From NCBI GenBank assembly GCA_037131955.1, contig JBAXQC010000073.1, forward strand, positions 1-13,537: DNA of 13,537 bases. Reading direction: 5' to 3'. The position numbers and the translations under genes are program-made. The notes under the pieces are model-generated. The model was not told where the DNA came from. It did no database searches and saw only the letters and a program-made list of their open reading frames with translations. The first letter of the stretch is position 1, and every line of letters starts with the position of its first letter. This document shows, piece by piece, positions 1 through 7,994 of this stretch. Source of the stretch: CAIMMJ01 sp037131955 (lineage in GTDB: Bacteria > Bacteroidota > Bacteroidia > UBA4408).

Positions 1-858
1 ACTAATGCCTATTACAACATCCAAAGAGGAATTTCTGCTACCGAGCGTGTTTCTATGATTTTAGATGCACCTGAATTAATTACAGATAGTGCAAGTTCAA
101 TTGTGATAAGCGAATTAAAAGAAAGTATCTCCTACAAGAATGTTTCATTTGCATATTCTAAAGGCGATGATGGATATGCACTTAAAAATGTCTCACTAAC
201 TATCAAAAAGGGGAAAACAATTGCTCTGGTGGGCCAGTCTGGTAGCGGTAAATCTACTTTTGCAGATTTATTAGCACGATTTTATGATTGCTCGGATGGA
301 GGCATATTTATAGACAACCAAAACATCAAAGACATTAAGCTAAATTCTTTAAGAGGAATTTTAGGGATTGTTTCACAAGAGTCAATTTTGTTTAACGATA
401 CTATTTACAATAACATAGCATTTGGAAAAGAAAATGCCACCGAAAGCCAAATAATGGAAGCAGCTAAGATTGCAAATGCACACGAATTTATTTTAGAAAC
501 ACCAAATGGCTATCAAACAAACATTGGGGACAAGGGTGGAAAGTTAAGTGGAGGACAAAAACAAAGAATAAGTATTGCTAGGGCGGTACTAAAAAATCCT
601 GATATTTTAATTTTGGATGAGGCCACTAGTGCATTAGACACAGAATCTGAAAGACTTGTACAAGACGCTTTAGAAAAATTGCTTAAAAACAGAACATCCA
701 TTGTTATTGCACACAGACTTTCAACCATTGTAAATGCCGACGAAATAATTGTATTAAACAAAGGAGAAATCTTAGAAAGAGGAACTCACAAAGAATTGCT
801 AGAGCTGAATTCTGCCTATAAAAAATTATACGATATGCAGATATTTAACTCTGTTTAA
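1..858 (+). CDS. ABC exporter (MsbA-like permease/ATPase), C-terminal part
   Basis: The reading frame is open from base 1, so the gene enters from outside the window; the ATG at 55 is internal. The first residues (…NIQRGISATERV…) match the linker between the last membrane helix and the ATPase domain of fused exporters. The 285 visible residues form one complete nucleotide-binding domain: Walker A GQSGSGKST near residue 78, Q-loop IVSQES near 125, signature LSGGQKQR near 183, Walker B ILILDEATSALD near 203-214 and the H-loop IAHRLST near 237. In this family ATP hydrolysis by a homodimer drives export of lipids or drugs across the inner membrane. In Bacteroidota such half-transporters are often called MsbA, but the substrate cannot be read from the ATPase half. 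The gene ends 24 bp before the end of the convergent lamin-tail gene, with no clear terminator hairpin between them. Confidence 0.93.
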   Translation, partial: TNAYYNIQRGISATERVSMILDAPELITDSASSIVISELKESISYKNVSFAYSKGDDGYALKNVSLTIKKGKTIALVGQSGSGKSTFADLLARFYDCSDGGIFIDNQNIKDIKLNSLRGILGIVSQESILFNDTIYNNIAFGKENATESQIMEAAKIANAHEFILETPNGYQTNIGDKGGKLSGGQKQRISIARAVLKNPDILILDEATSALDTESERLVQDALEKLLKNRTSIVIAHRLSTIVNADEIIVLNKGEILERGTHKELLELNSAYKKLYDMQIFNSV

Positions 859-882
859 TTGGTATTTAAAAAGAAGTTAAAT

Positions 883-3800
883 CTATATTTTACCTGCAAC
901 CACAAGTACTTTTTTATAGCTTTTTGTTTTTCCATTTAAATCAAAAATGGTTAATAAAACTTTACATATTCCTATGTTCGCTTTTTCATTAGAATTAGTT
1001 ACTCCATCCCAAATGGTACTGCCCTTTATTCCCATTAACTGGTTCTGAAAAATAGTTTTTACAAGTCTTCCCCTAGAATCATAAATTTCTAATGATCCCA
1101 CTAGATTTGTTTCAGGTAAAACAAAAGAAATTTCTACTACATCTTGGTAACCGTCGTTGTCTGGAGAAACAAAACCGGCAGATAGTGATAGTACATCATC
1201 ACTTTCTTTTTGTGTTAAATCTTGAGAATTTTTTCCGGTTGGTGTCCCAAATCCTGCACTTTCTGCAGCGGAAGTCCAATTGGAATACTGAGTAGAAGGT
1301 TTTTCTAAATTTACTTTTTCGTAGGTCACGCCTTTTTTACTATTGAGTAGCGGAAAATGCATATCCTCGTTATAATAGGCTTTATCAATTATAACATCGT
1401 TATATAAGCTAATGGCTAAAGTTCCTTCGGCAATATTCATTCCAGGCAAGCTAAAAGTATTAATTAAATTTTCCTCCAAAGGAACAGTATAAAAGTTTTT
1501 TAGTTTTGATGCTTCTTTTGTTAACACATAATATTGATTTGGAAAAATTAAAAATCCGCTGGAGTCAATAGGATAAACAGAATTTAATGCCAAATTTGTT
1601 GTATCGTAATTGGAAATTCTACAATCTTTTAAATCTATTATATTAGAAGATTTATTTAGGAATTCTACAAAATCGTTTCCATCTGTTTTTGGGTCACTTA
1701 GAATTTCTGTTATGATAACGTCGCCAATTTCAGGCAAGGAAGGAAGTCCAAATTTCACTGATTTTGTATCTGTTAATTCATTTCCAACACAATCTTTAAT
1801 TGGATTAGAAACTGTAATTGTATAAACAATTCCTGATTGAAAATTTGTTGAAAATTGAAGTAAAATGCTATTAAAAATTGGACCTATTGGACTTATTAAA
1901 ATGGGATTTCCCAAATCATTATCACCTAAAAAATTACCTGTTGTAAAATTTGGATTTAATGATTCGTTAAATGAAATTCTTAATGTGTTTGCATTTACTG
2001 GGTATGCTCTTAATAAAACAGGATTTGCAACATCTGGATTATTGGCATTTATTGAATTTATTTTGCCGGGTGTGCCGCCATTTAAATCTATGCTTGCCTT
2101 CCAATTTTCTTCTCCACCACATGGATTGTTAGGGTCTATTTGTTCCAAACTCCATCCACCGTTTGCTTTAATTGTGCTTTCATACCACTTTGAAGAATAT
2201 TCTACACTTGAAATTACTTTTCCGGATGGAGTCCTAAAAACCACAATGCTGCCATCGTTAGTTAACGAAAACGAACCAACATCACTTACTGTTCCATAAC
2301 TCGAAAAAGATTCTAAATCATTTTCTGCACATAATATCAAATATTCGTTTGCTGCAATAGATACACAGCCAATGGTTCCGCTTGAACTTCCTGTTTGTAA
2401 TTGATAATCTTTTAAACTGTAAGGTATTGATGTTTTATTAAATAATTCTATGTATTCTGCACCAGGTAAGCCTGCCACAGGATCGGGATCGGCCATAATT
2501 TCATTTATTACTATTTCGTATTCATTTGGCGTTCTATTTGTAAAAACAAAATTGGAATTTGTGTTAGTTTGGTTTCCAACGCAATCAGATATTACTGCAG
2601 AAATAGTAAGTGTGTATACTAACTCATTACTAAAAATTGAATCAAATATTAAATCAATAGAATTGCACACCACTTGTGATGAAAAAGATATAGAGTTGGG
2701 ATTTCCAATGGCATTATTCACTGAATAAATAAGTAAATTATCTAGTGATGAAGTTTTAACCAATTCAGAAAATGTAATTTTTAAGGAGTTTCCACTAATA
2801 CAAACTGAGGAAATTTTAGGCAGAACATTATCTGGATTATTACTGAATAAAGAATTTATATTTCCTGGTGTTCCGCCAGTTTGTGCATTACTTGCTGCCC
2901 AGTTTTTAATTCCAGCACATGAATTATTTGGGTCTATTTGTTCTAAACTAAAACCTCCACCAATTTTCGTATTATTTTTGTACCACGAGTCGCTGTAGGT
3001 AACCGTACTTAGCAAAATACCCAGTGAATCAGAAATACTTAATGAATTTCCTGTATTGGTTAAAAAACCACTATTACTTAAACTACCACAAGATAAAACA
3101 GAATAAAAAGGTTGGTAGTTTGCAGCAACAGATGGAGCAGTAATTAATGCATAACCATTTGCAGGAATTGTACCATAATCAATAATTTTTTCGGTGCTTC
3201 CGTATTTAAATTTCCAATTTCTTGCATTTATAGGAAAGGGTGTTCTGTTGTATAATTCTAGGTATTCTCCGTTTGGTAATCCTTGCGATGGATCAGGGTC
3301 GGCCATAATTTCATTTATTACTACATCTAAAAACAGAGGAGCATAAAGCGAAAAATCAGGTGACACAATTGCTGAGTTTACGTTACCTGCACAATCTGAA
3401 ATTGGAATATTTATGCTCAAATTATAAATGATTTGGTTGTTGAAGAAGTTGGGGAAACTTAATGTGATGTTATCAGAAATTAAGTTTGGAATTATAACGC
3501 TATTTGGATTTCCGATTGAATTGTTTACTGAATAAATTAGATTAGAGTTTAAACTATTTGTAATGATTGGTTCAGAAAAATAAACTTTTAATGTATTAGC
3601 ATTTAGCGGCGAAACTGCAATTATTTTGGGAGCAATAACATCGGGATTTATTGCATTTACAGAATTTATTTGCCCTGGAGTTCCACCAGTTATTGAGTTA
3701 GAAGCAACCCAATTGCTGAAGCCAGCACAAGGATTGTTGGTATCTATCATCTCTAAACTCCAGCCACCATCTAATTTATTTTCATCTGCATACCATTGGT

Positions 3801-5094
3801 CAGAATAGTTTACTTGATGAATAATTTCAGCGAGTGAATTTGAGATTGAGAGCGAAGTTCCTGTATTTGTTAGAGCACTTGTTGACAAATTTTCTAACGC
3901 AATAACATTTCCGCTGAATAAACCAGAGTTAATGGGAGCAGTAATTGTGGCATAAGTTCCTGCATTAATTGTTACATCAGGGAAGGTTCTTATTGTTGTT
4001 CCATGCTGAAAAGTATAGTTTTTTAGATTAATGTTTTGGTTTGTTTTGTTGTAAATTTCCACGTATTCTGCATCGGGCAATCCTATTTGAGGAGTAGGAT
4101 CGGCCATAATCTCATTTACTAAAACATCAAATAACCCTGCTATGTAATAGTTTTGAGTTACAGGTGAATTTTGTAAAATGTTCCCAGCTTCGTCGTTAAT
4201 ATTTACAATGGTAAATGCATATACTGTAGAAGATTGCAGATTTCCTGATAAGGTTAAATGAACCAAAGAAGAATTAGTGGCATCTAATTCTGCAGAAGTA
4301 ATTGAAGTAGTTGAAGGCAATAAACTGTAATTAGAAAGCGTGTTGGCTGATACACTATTTAAGGCTTCAGAAAACAATAAATCAACTGTGTTTGGCGAAA
4401 GCAGCGAAAAGCTAACTAGCGATGGTCCTTCAGTATCCAAAACAATAGGTTGAACTATTATGTCGTCAAAAAAATGTTTTAGAAAAAAGGAAGCGGTAGA
4501 TTGCTTAACATAAATTCCAAAATAAGAAGAGGTTGTAAATGAATTATCAACTACTGTTCCTTCTGTAAAAAAACTGTTTCCTGTGCCTGTCATGTCTCTT
4601 TTAAGAGTCCAATTATTATTCAGGTCTCTTGTTACTTTTAGCCTTACAAGATTATTACTTGAAGAGGCAACAGCACCATCCGAACCATCAATCATTTCTG
4701 TAGATACTCCTGCTGAAACTTTGTACAATGAAATTTCATCTGATGTGTTTCCTACTCTCACAAAATAGCCATTGTTTGGAGCATTTAAATCTTGAACATC
4801 AGAAGTAAGATATACATCAACATAGTTAGAGCCTGATGTCGCAAATTGAAGATTAATAAACAACTCCCATTGAGCTACTGTTGATAATGTGCTTGGTGTA
4901 GAAATATAAAAAGTGGAGTTTGCAGTTTGATTATTTGATCTTAGTTGTTCATTAATTACTGTAAATGAACTAACATCCCCATTCCAAGTTGGATTTATAT
5001 TAAATTCACCATCAGAAAAGTTTTCATTGACCTGCGAAAAGGTAGATGAAGCAACAAAGAGTAAAAGCGAAAATATATATGCGAATTTTTTCAT
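883..5094 (-). CDS. Secreted multi-module lamin-tail-domain (LTD) protein with FlgD-like C-terminus
   Basis: The start is placed at the ATG at 5092-5094 because it opens a classic signal peptide (MKK, hydrophobic stretch, cut near …STFSQ/VN). An upstream in-frame start at 5157 would add 21 residues and run into the divergent gene. The product is 1403 residues. Approximate modules: concanavalin-like sandwich (23-213), Ig-like (215-318), LTD1 (321-477), Ig-like (485-585), LTD2 (588-743), Ig-like (752-855), LTD3 (858-1011), Ig-like (1020-1118), a divergent LTD4 (1122-1286) and a C-terminal FlgD/gliding-type Ig domain (about 1300-1403, SPDNDGYQD then WDG). LTD1-3 each start with VNEIMADP or INEIMADP and end with GGTPG; an LE(Q/M)ID(P/T)NN(P/S)C motif precedes the end. 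Three of the Ig modules carry DCxGN. The architecture is known for Bacteroidota cell-surface or secreted proteins. Export by the type IX system is inferred from the C-terminal domain. The ligand and role are unknown. No enzyme motif was seen. Confidence 0.88.
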   Translation of the reverse strand: MKKFAYIFSLLLFVASSTFSQVNENFSDGEFNINPTWNGDVSSFTVINEQLRSNNQTANSTFYISTPSTLSTVAQWELFINLQFATSGSNYVDVYLTSDVQDLNAPNNGYFVRVGNTSDEISLYKVSAGVSTEMIDGSDGAVASSSNNLVRLKVTRDLNNNWTLKRDMTGTGNSFFTEGTVVDNSFTTSSYFGIYVKQSTASFFLKHFFDDIIVQPIVLDTEGPSLVSFSLLSPNTVDLLFSEALNSVSANTLSNYSLLPSTTSITSAELDATNSSLVHLTLSGNLQSSTVYAFTIVNINDEAGNILQNSPVTQNYYIAGLFDVLVNEIMADPTPQIGLPDAEYVEIYNKTNQNINLKNYTFQHGTTIRTFPDVTINAGTYATITAPINSGLFSGNVIALENLSTSALTNTGTSLSISNSLAEIIHQVNYSDQWYADENKLDGGWSLEMIDTNNPCAGFSNWVASNSITGGTPGQINSVNAINPDVIAPKIIAVSPLNANTLKVYFSEPIITNSLNSNLIYSVNNSIGNPNSVIIPNLISDNITLSFPNFFNNQIIYNLSINIPISDCAGNVNSAIVSPDFSLYAPLFLDVVINEIMADPDPSQGLPNGEYLELYNRTPFPINARNWKFKYGSTEKIIDYGTIPANGYALITAPSVAANYQPFYSVLSCGSLSNSGFLTNTGNSLSISDSLGILLSTVTYSDSWYKNNTKIGGGFSLEQIDPNNSCAGIKNWAASNAQTGGTPGNINSLFSNNPDNVLPKISSVCISGNSLKITFSELVKTSSLDNLLIYSVNNAIGNPNSISFSSQVVCNSIDLIFDSIFSNELVYTLTISAVISDCVGNQTNTNSNFVFTNRTPNEYEIVINEIMADPDPVAGLPGAEYIELFNKTSIPYSLKDYQLQTGSSSGTIGCVSIAANEYLILCAENDLESFSSYGTVSDVGSFSLTNDGSIVVFRTPSGKVISSVEYSSKWYESTIKANGGWSLEQIDPNNPCGGEENWKASIDLNGGTPGKINSINANNPDVANPVLLRAYPVNANTLRISFNESLNPNFTTGNFLGDNDLGNPILISPIGPIFNSILLQFSTNFQSGIVYTITVSNPIKDCVGNELTDTKSVKFGLPSLPEIGDVIITEILSDPKTDGNDFVEFLNKSSNIIDLKDCRISNYDTTNLALNSVYPIDSSGFLIFPNQYYVLTKEASKLKNFYTVPLEENLINTFSLPGMNIAEGTLAISLYNDVIIDKAYYNEDMHFPLLNSKKGVTYEKVNLEKPSTQYSNWTSAAESAGFGTPTGKNSQDLTQKESDDVLSLSAGFVSPDNDGYQDVVEISFVLPETNLVGSLEIYDSRGRLVKTIFQNQLMGIKGSTIWDGVTNSNEKANIGICKVLLTIFDLNGKTKSYKKVLVVAGKI

Positions 5095-5114
5095 GTTTTT
5101 GATTTGCCAATCGG

Positions 5115-5146
5115 TAAAAATAAAAAAAGCATGTATGTTTGCCAAA
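5115..5146 (-). promoter_or_regulatory. Probable promoter of the LTD gene
   Basis: On the minus strand TTTG (5143-5146) is followed after 20 nt by TATTTTTA (5115-5122), one mismatch from the Bacteroidota -7 consensus TAnnTTTG. The predicted RNA start near 5109 gives a leader of about 15 nt before the ATG at 5094. The -33 element overlaps the start region of the divergent ABC ATPase gene. Spacing is good but the -7 match is imperfect, so confidence is moderate. Confidence 0.4.
5134..5141 (+). promoter_or_regulatory. -7 element of the double-ATPase gene (TATGTTTG)
   Basis: TATGTTTG matches TAnnTTTG exactly and ends 6 nt before the ATG at 5148. The RNA should therefore begin within a few bases of the start codon. 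No TTG is present at the usual 17-23 nt distance upstream (the nearest is 27 nt away), so the -33 element is missing or weak. This element also argues for ATG 5148 over the TTG at 5139, which lies inside it. Confidence 0.5.
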
Positions 5147-5147
5147 T

Positions 5148-6842
5148 ATGTTTTCAACAGCAGAACAAACCCTATTAGAAGTTAAAAATTTGGAGGTAAA
5201 ATTCCGTGGTTCTGATAAAGAAACCTTTGCATTAAACAATATTTCCTTTAAGTTAAACAAAGGCGAATCGCTCGGTATTGTTGGTGAATCGGGCAGCGGA
5301 AAGTCTGTAATGATGTTGTCGGTTTTAGGCTTATTAAATAATTTGGAAACTAATTTTCCTAAGGGCGAAGTTTTGTTTTTTCAAGAAAATAGCACTGTAG
5401 ATTTGTTAAAACTAGAAGAAAAAGAATTACGAAAAATTAGAGGCAAAGGTATTTCAGTGGTTTTTCAAGAACCTATGACTTCTTTTAATCCTGTAAAAAA
5501 AATTGGTCATCAAGTAGCTGAAATATTAGAGATACATGAGCAATTGTCATTTAATGAAGCTCGACTAAAAACGATAGAATTTTTTGAAGAGGTAAAATTG
5601 CCCAACCCAGAAGTTTTGTTCGAAAGATATCCTCATGAATTAAGTGGTGGACAAAAACAGAGAGCAATGATTGCTATGGCTATTGCATGCAAGCCTCAAC
5701 TTTTAATTGCAGATGAGCCAACAACTGCGTTAGACGTAACTGTGCAAAAAGAAATTATTTTACTGCTAAAAAAATTGGCAGAAAAGTACAGAATGGGCTT
5801 AATATTTATCAGTCACGATTTGGCTTTGGTAGGGGAATGTACGTCAAAACTTTTAGTAATGTATAAAGGAAAATTGCTTGAAAGTGGATATACACATGAA
5901 ATTTTGCAACAACCAAAAGTAGAGTATACAAGGGCATTATTAAAGTGTAGGCCAAGCGTAAATTTGAGCTTAGAGCGATTGCCAGTAATTTCTGATTTTA
6001 TAACAACAGAAAAAAAAGAGAAGGAAGTTTCTACTAAAACATATCAAACAACGCACACCTTAAAAGAGTTAGTTTTAAAAGCAGAAAATTTAGACATACA
6101 CTATCCAAACAATTCATCTTTTTTTTCTAAAAAAAAACAAAGCATTGCAGCCGTAAAAAGTATTTCGTTTGATTTATTTAGCAAAGAAACGCTATGCGTA
6201 GTAGGGGAGAGCGGAAGTGGAAAAACTACAGTAGCAAAGGCTATCACCGGCTTGTTGCCCATATATTCTGGCACAATAGAACTTTTTAAAAATACATATT
6301 CCAACAAAAACCAATTAAAATACAATTCAAAAGTTCAAATGGTTTTTCAAGATCCTTATTCTTCCCTGAATCCTGTTCTAAAAATTGGAAATTGTATTGT
6401 AGAAGCTATTCAAGTAAATAAGATATTTTTAGATAAAAAGTCTCAACTTGATTATGCATATTGGTTGCTGAATAAGGTAGGTTTAAACGACGAAGCTTTT
6501 TATAAATTTCCACATCAATTTAGTGGCGGACAAAGGCAAAGAATTGTAATTGCTAGAGCATTATCTTGCAAACCAAAATTGTTAATTTGCGACGAAGCTG
6601 TTGCTGCACTTGATGTTTCGGTGCAAGCACAAGTATTAAATTTACTTAAAGACTTACAAGAAGAATTTGGTTTTGCTAATCTTTTCATAACACACGATTT
6701 AAACGTGGCAAAGTTTATTTCTCAAAAAGTATTGGTAATGAAAAATGGTGAGATGATTGAATACGGAAGTACAAATGAAATTTTAGAAAATCCTAAAAAC
6801 TCTTATACCATGAAGCTCATAGAAGCTGTACCTGTATTATAG
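5148..6842 (+). CDS. Peptide/nickel-type ABC transporter, fused double ATP-binding protein (DppD-DppF / YejF / GsiA-like)
   Basis: The 564-residue protein joins two complete nucleotide-binding domains of the dipeptide/oligopeptide importer family. NBD1 has Walker A GESGSGKS near residue 46-53, signature LSGGQKQR near 165 and Walker B IADEPTTALD near 190, followed by an oligopeptide-type C-terminal extension (…YTRALLKCRPS…). NBD2 has GESGSGKTT near 353, the diagnostic QDPYSSLNP, FSGGQRQR near 458 and Walker B ICDEAVAALD near 482. It would hydrolyse ATP on the cytoplasmic side of a peptide or related importer, but no permease or binding-protein gene is adjacent, so the partner and substrate are open. 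In the second Walker B the usual DEP is DEA; the catalytic Glu is kept. The ATG at 5148 was chosen over TTG 5139 because of the promoter position. The gene ends 4 bp before the convergent methyltransferase. Confidence 0.92.
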   Translation: MFSTAEQTLLEVKNLEVKFRGSDKETFALNNISFKLNKGESLGIVGESGSGKSVMMLSVLGLLNNLETNFPKGEVLFFQENSTVDLLKLEEKELRKIRGKGISVVFQEPMTSFNPVKKIGHQVAEILEIHEQLSFNEARLKTIEFFEEVKLPNPEVLFERYPHELSGGQKQRAMIAMAIACKPQLLIADEPTTALDVTVQKEIILLLKKLAEKYRMGLIFISHDLALVGECTSKLLVMYKGKLLESGYTHEILQQPKVEYTRALLKCRPSVNLSLERLPVISDFITTEKKEKEVSTKTYQTTHTLKELVLKAENLDIHYPNNSSFFSKKKQSIAAVKSISFDLFSKETLCVVGESGSGKTTVAKAITGLLPIYSGTIELFKNTYSNKNQLKYNSKVQMVFQDPYSSLNPVLKIGNCIVEAIQVNKIFLDKKSQLDYAYWLLNKVGLNDEAFYKFPHQFSGGQRQRIVIARALSCKPKLLICDEAVAALDVSVQAQVLNLLKDLQEEFGFANLFITHDLNVAKFISQKVLVMKNGEMIEYGSTNEILENPKNSYTMKLIEAVPVL

Positions 6843-6846
6843 AAAA

Positions 6847-7560
6847 TTATTTACCCAACAAAAACACACACATTTTTTTGTGTAATTCAGGAATGTGCTT
6901 TTTCCAACTTTTTATTGATTTAGTTTCTATAAATTCTTCTTCATTGGTTATTTCCATTGCAATGCAAAGTTTAATTTCATCAGAGGTATTTTCAATTATG
7001 TCTTTTAATAATTGATTGTTTCTAAACGGTGCTTCAATAAATATTTGTGTTTGGTTTTCTTTGGAGGCAAGTAATGCCATTGATTTTATCTTTTTTACTC
7101 GTTCAACTTTATCGATAGGCACATATCCATTAAAGCAAAAATACTGTCCATTTAATCCTGATGCCATTAACGACATTAAGATGGACGATGGACCCGTAAG
7201 AGGAACAACTTTTATATTTTGTTGGTGAGCTAAACTCACAGCTAGTCCACCAGGATCGGCAACACCGGGAACACCTGCCTCACTCATTAAAAAAATATTA
7301 TTTCCTTTTTGAGTGATTTTTAAAAACTCAGAAATGTTATCGTTGGCATGTTTTCCAATTCCACAAAAAAAGCAATCGTCAAAGTTTTGTTTGTAACCTA
7401 TTTTCCTTAAAAATCTTCTTGCCGTTTTTATTTCTTCTACAATAAAATGTTTTGCATCCATCAAATTGTTTAAGGTAGAGTTTGGCAAAAAATTTATAGG
7501 TTCTTCGTTCCCCAAACCCGAAGGCAATAAATAGAGTTTCCCTTTTATAATTGATTCCAT
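6847..7560 (-). CDS. RsmI-like SAM-dependent methyltransferase (tetrapyrrole methylase fold)
   Basis: The 237-residue protein follows the RsmI (16S rRNA 2'-O-methyltransferase) fold from end to end but with altered motifs. LPSGLGN at residues 12-18 stands for ATPIGN, VEEIKTARRFL (41-51) for the EDTRHTRKLL region, SEAGVPGVADPG (93-104) for DAGTPLISDPG, then TGPSSILMSLMASGL, FNGYVP and FIEAPFR. SAM binding through the GVPGVADPG and TGPSS loops is expected from the family. The changed motifs suggest a paralogue of RsmI with a different or relaxed RNA target; this is inference. No -7 motif was found in the short leader (7561-7584) between the HU terminator and the ATG, so expression may rely on read-through from HU or on a degenerate promoter. 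It is convergent with the ABC ATPase gene, 4 bp apart. Confidence 0.85.
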   Translation of the reverse strand: MESIIKGKLYLLPSGLGNEEPINFLPNSTLNNLMDAKHFIVEEIKTARRFLRKIGYKQNFDDCFFCGIGKHANDNISEFLKITQKGNNIFLMSEAGVPGVADPGGLAVSLAHQQNIKVVPLTGPSSILMSLMASGLNGQYFCFNGYVPIDKVERVKKIKSMALLASKENQTQIFIEAPFRNNQLLKDIIENTSDEIKLCIAMEITNEEEFIETKSIKSWKKHIPELHKKMCVFLLGK

Positions 7561-7584
7561 TTTTTAAAGTTTTGTAATAAAAAC

Positions 7585-7617
7585 AAAAGCCCTGTGCATT
7601 AAATACACAGGGCTTTT
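7585..7617 (-). terminator. Strong hairpin terminator after HU
   Basis: A perfect 12-bp stem, AAAAGCCCTGTG (7585-7596) with CACAGGGCTTTT (7606-7617), closes a 9-nt loop. On the minus strand it is followed by G and a run of five T. It begins 20 nt after the HU stop codon. The A/T-flanked palindrome is nearly symmetrical, but no gene approaches from the left on the plus strand, so it serves HU. Confidence 0.85.
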
Positions 7618-7636
7618 ATCTTTTAAAAAGGGTAAA

Positions 7637-7924
7637 TTATTTTTTACCTTTTTTGTTAACTAATTCTGCTAATTCAGATCCAGCTTTAAATTTAACCACT
7701 TTTTTAGCAGCAATTTTAATCGTTTTTCCAGTTTGTGGGTTACGACCTTCTCTTGCACTTCTTTCAGCAACAGAGTAAGAACCAAATCCTACTAAAGAAA
7801 TTCTGTCACCTTTTTTTAATGCTCCAGAAACTGCTTCAATAAAAGCATCCAAAGATTTTTTTGCATCAGCTTTTGTTGAGCCTGTGCTTTCTGCCATAGC
7901 ATCAACTAATTCTTGTTTGTTCAT
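7637..7924 (-). CDS. HU-family DNA-binding protein
   Basis: The 95-residue protein is a full-length HU/IHF-type nucleoid protein. It has the N-terminal helical dimer part (MNKQELVDAMAEST…), the core LVGFGSYSV around residues 44-52, and the DNA-binding arm with REGRNPQTGKTI at 58-69. P63 is in the position of the proline that intercalates into bent DNA. The tail is lysine-rich (KKGKK). It should act as a homodimer that bends and compacts DNA. It is most likely monocistronic: a consensus promoter lies upstream and a strong terminator begins 20 nt downstream. The A/T-rich leader lacks a Shine-Dalgarno sequence. Confidence 0.96.
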   Translation of the reverse strand: MNKQELVDAMAESTGSTKADAKKSLDAFIEAVSGALKKGDRISLVGFGSYSVAERSAREGRNPQTGKTIKIAAKKVVKFKAGSELAELVNKKGKK

Positions 7925-7964
7925 GTTTTTTTTATTTTGTTGTTAGTAATTGTGTTAACGTTAG

Positions 7965-7994
7965 CAAATGTATATCAACACCGCATTATTGCAA
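7965..7994 (-). promoter_or_regulatory. Promoter of the HU gene (TTG-N19-TACATTTG)
   Basis: On the minus strand TTG (7992-7994) is followed after 19 nt by TACATTTG (7965-7972), an exact TAnnTTTG. The RNA start is predicted near 7960, giving a leader of about 35 nt that is nearly all A and T. It is one of the two best promoter matches in the window, together with the efp promoter, which has the same 19-nt spacing. Confidence 0.75.

Noticed and set aside
1865..2299. 144-codon plus-strand frame and other open frames antisense to the LTD gene
   Set aside because: They mirror the repetitive LTD coding sequence, have no recognisable protein features and no promoter, and the minus-strand product is clearly real.
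2491..4121. Regularly spaced repeats as a CRISPR or tandem-repeat array
   Set aside because: The repeats are in-frame copies of the VNEIMADP/INEIMADP coding segment of LTD modules, about 800 bp apart.
5095..5157. N-terminal extension of the LTD protein to 5157
   Set aside because: It would put 21 residues ahead of a complete signal peptide and overlap the divergent ATPase gene; the ATG at 5094 explains the sequence better.
5024..5260. 78-codon minus-strand frame across the LTD/ATPase gap
   Set aside because: It overlaps the real starts of both divergent genes in other frames and contains no recognisable domain.
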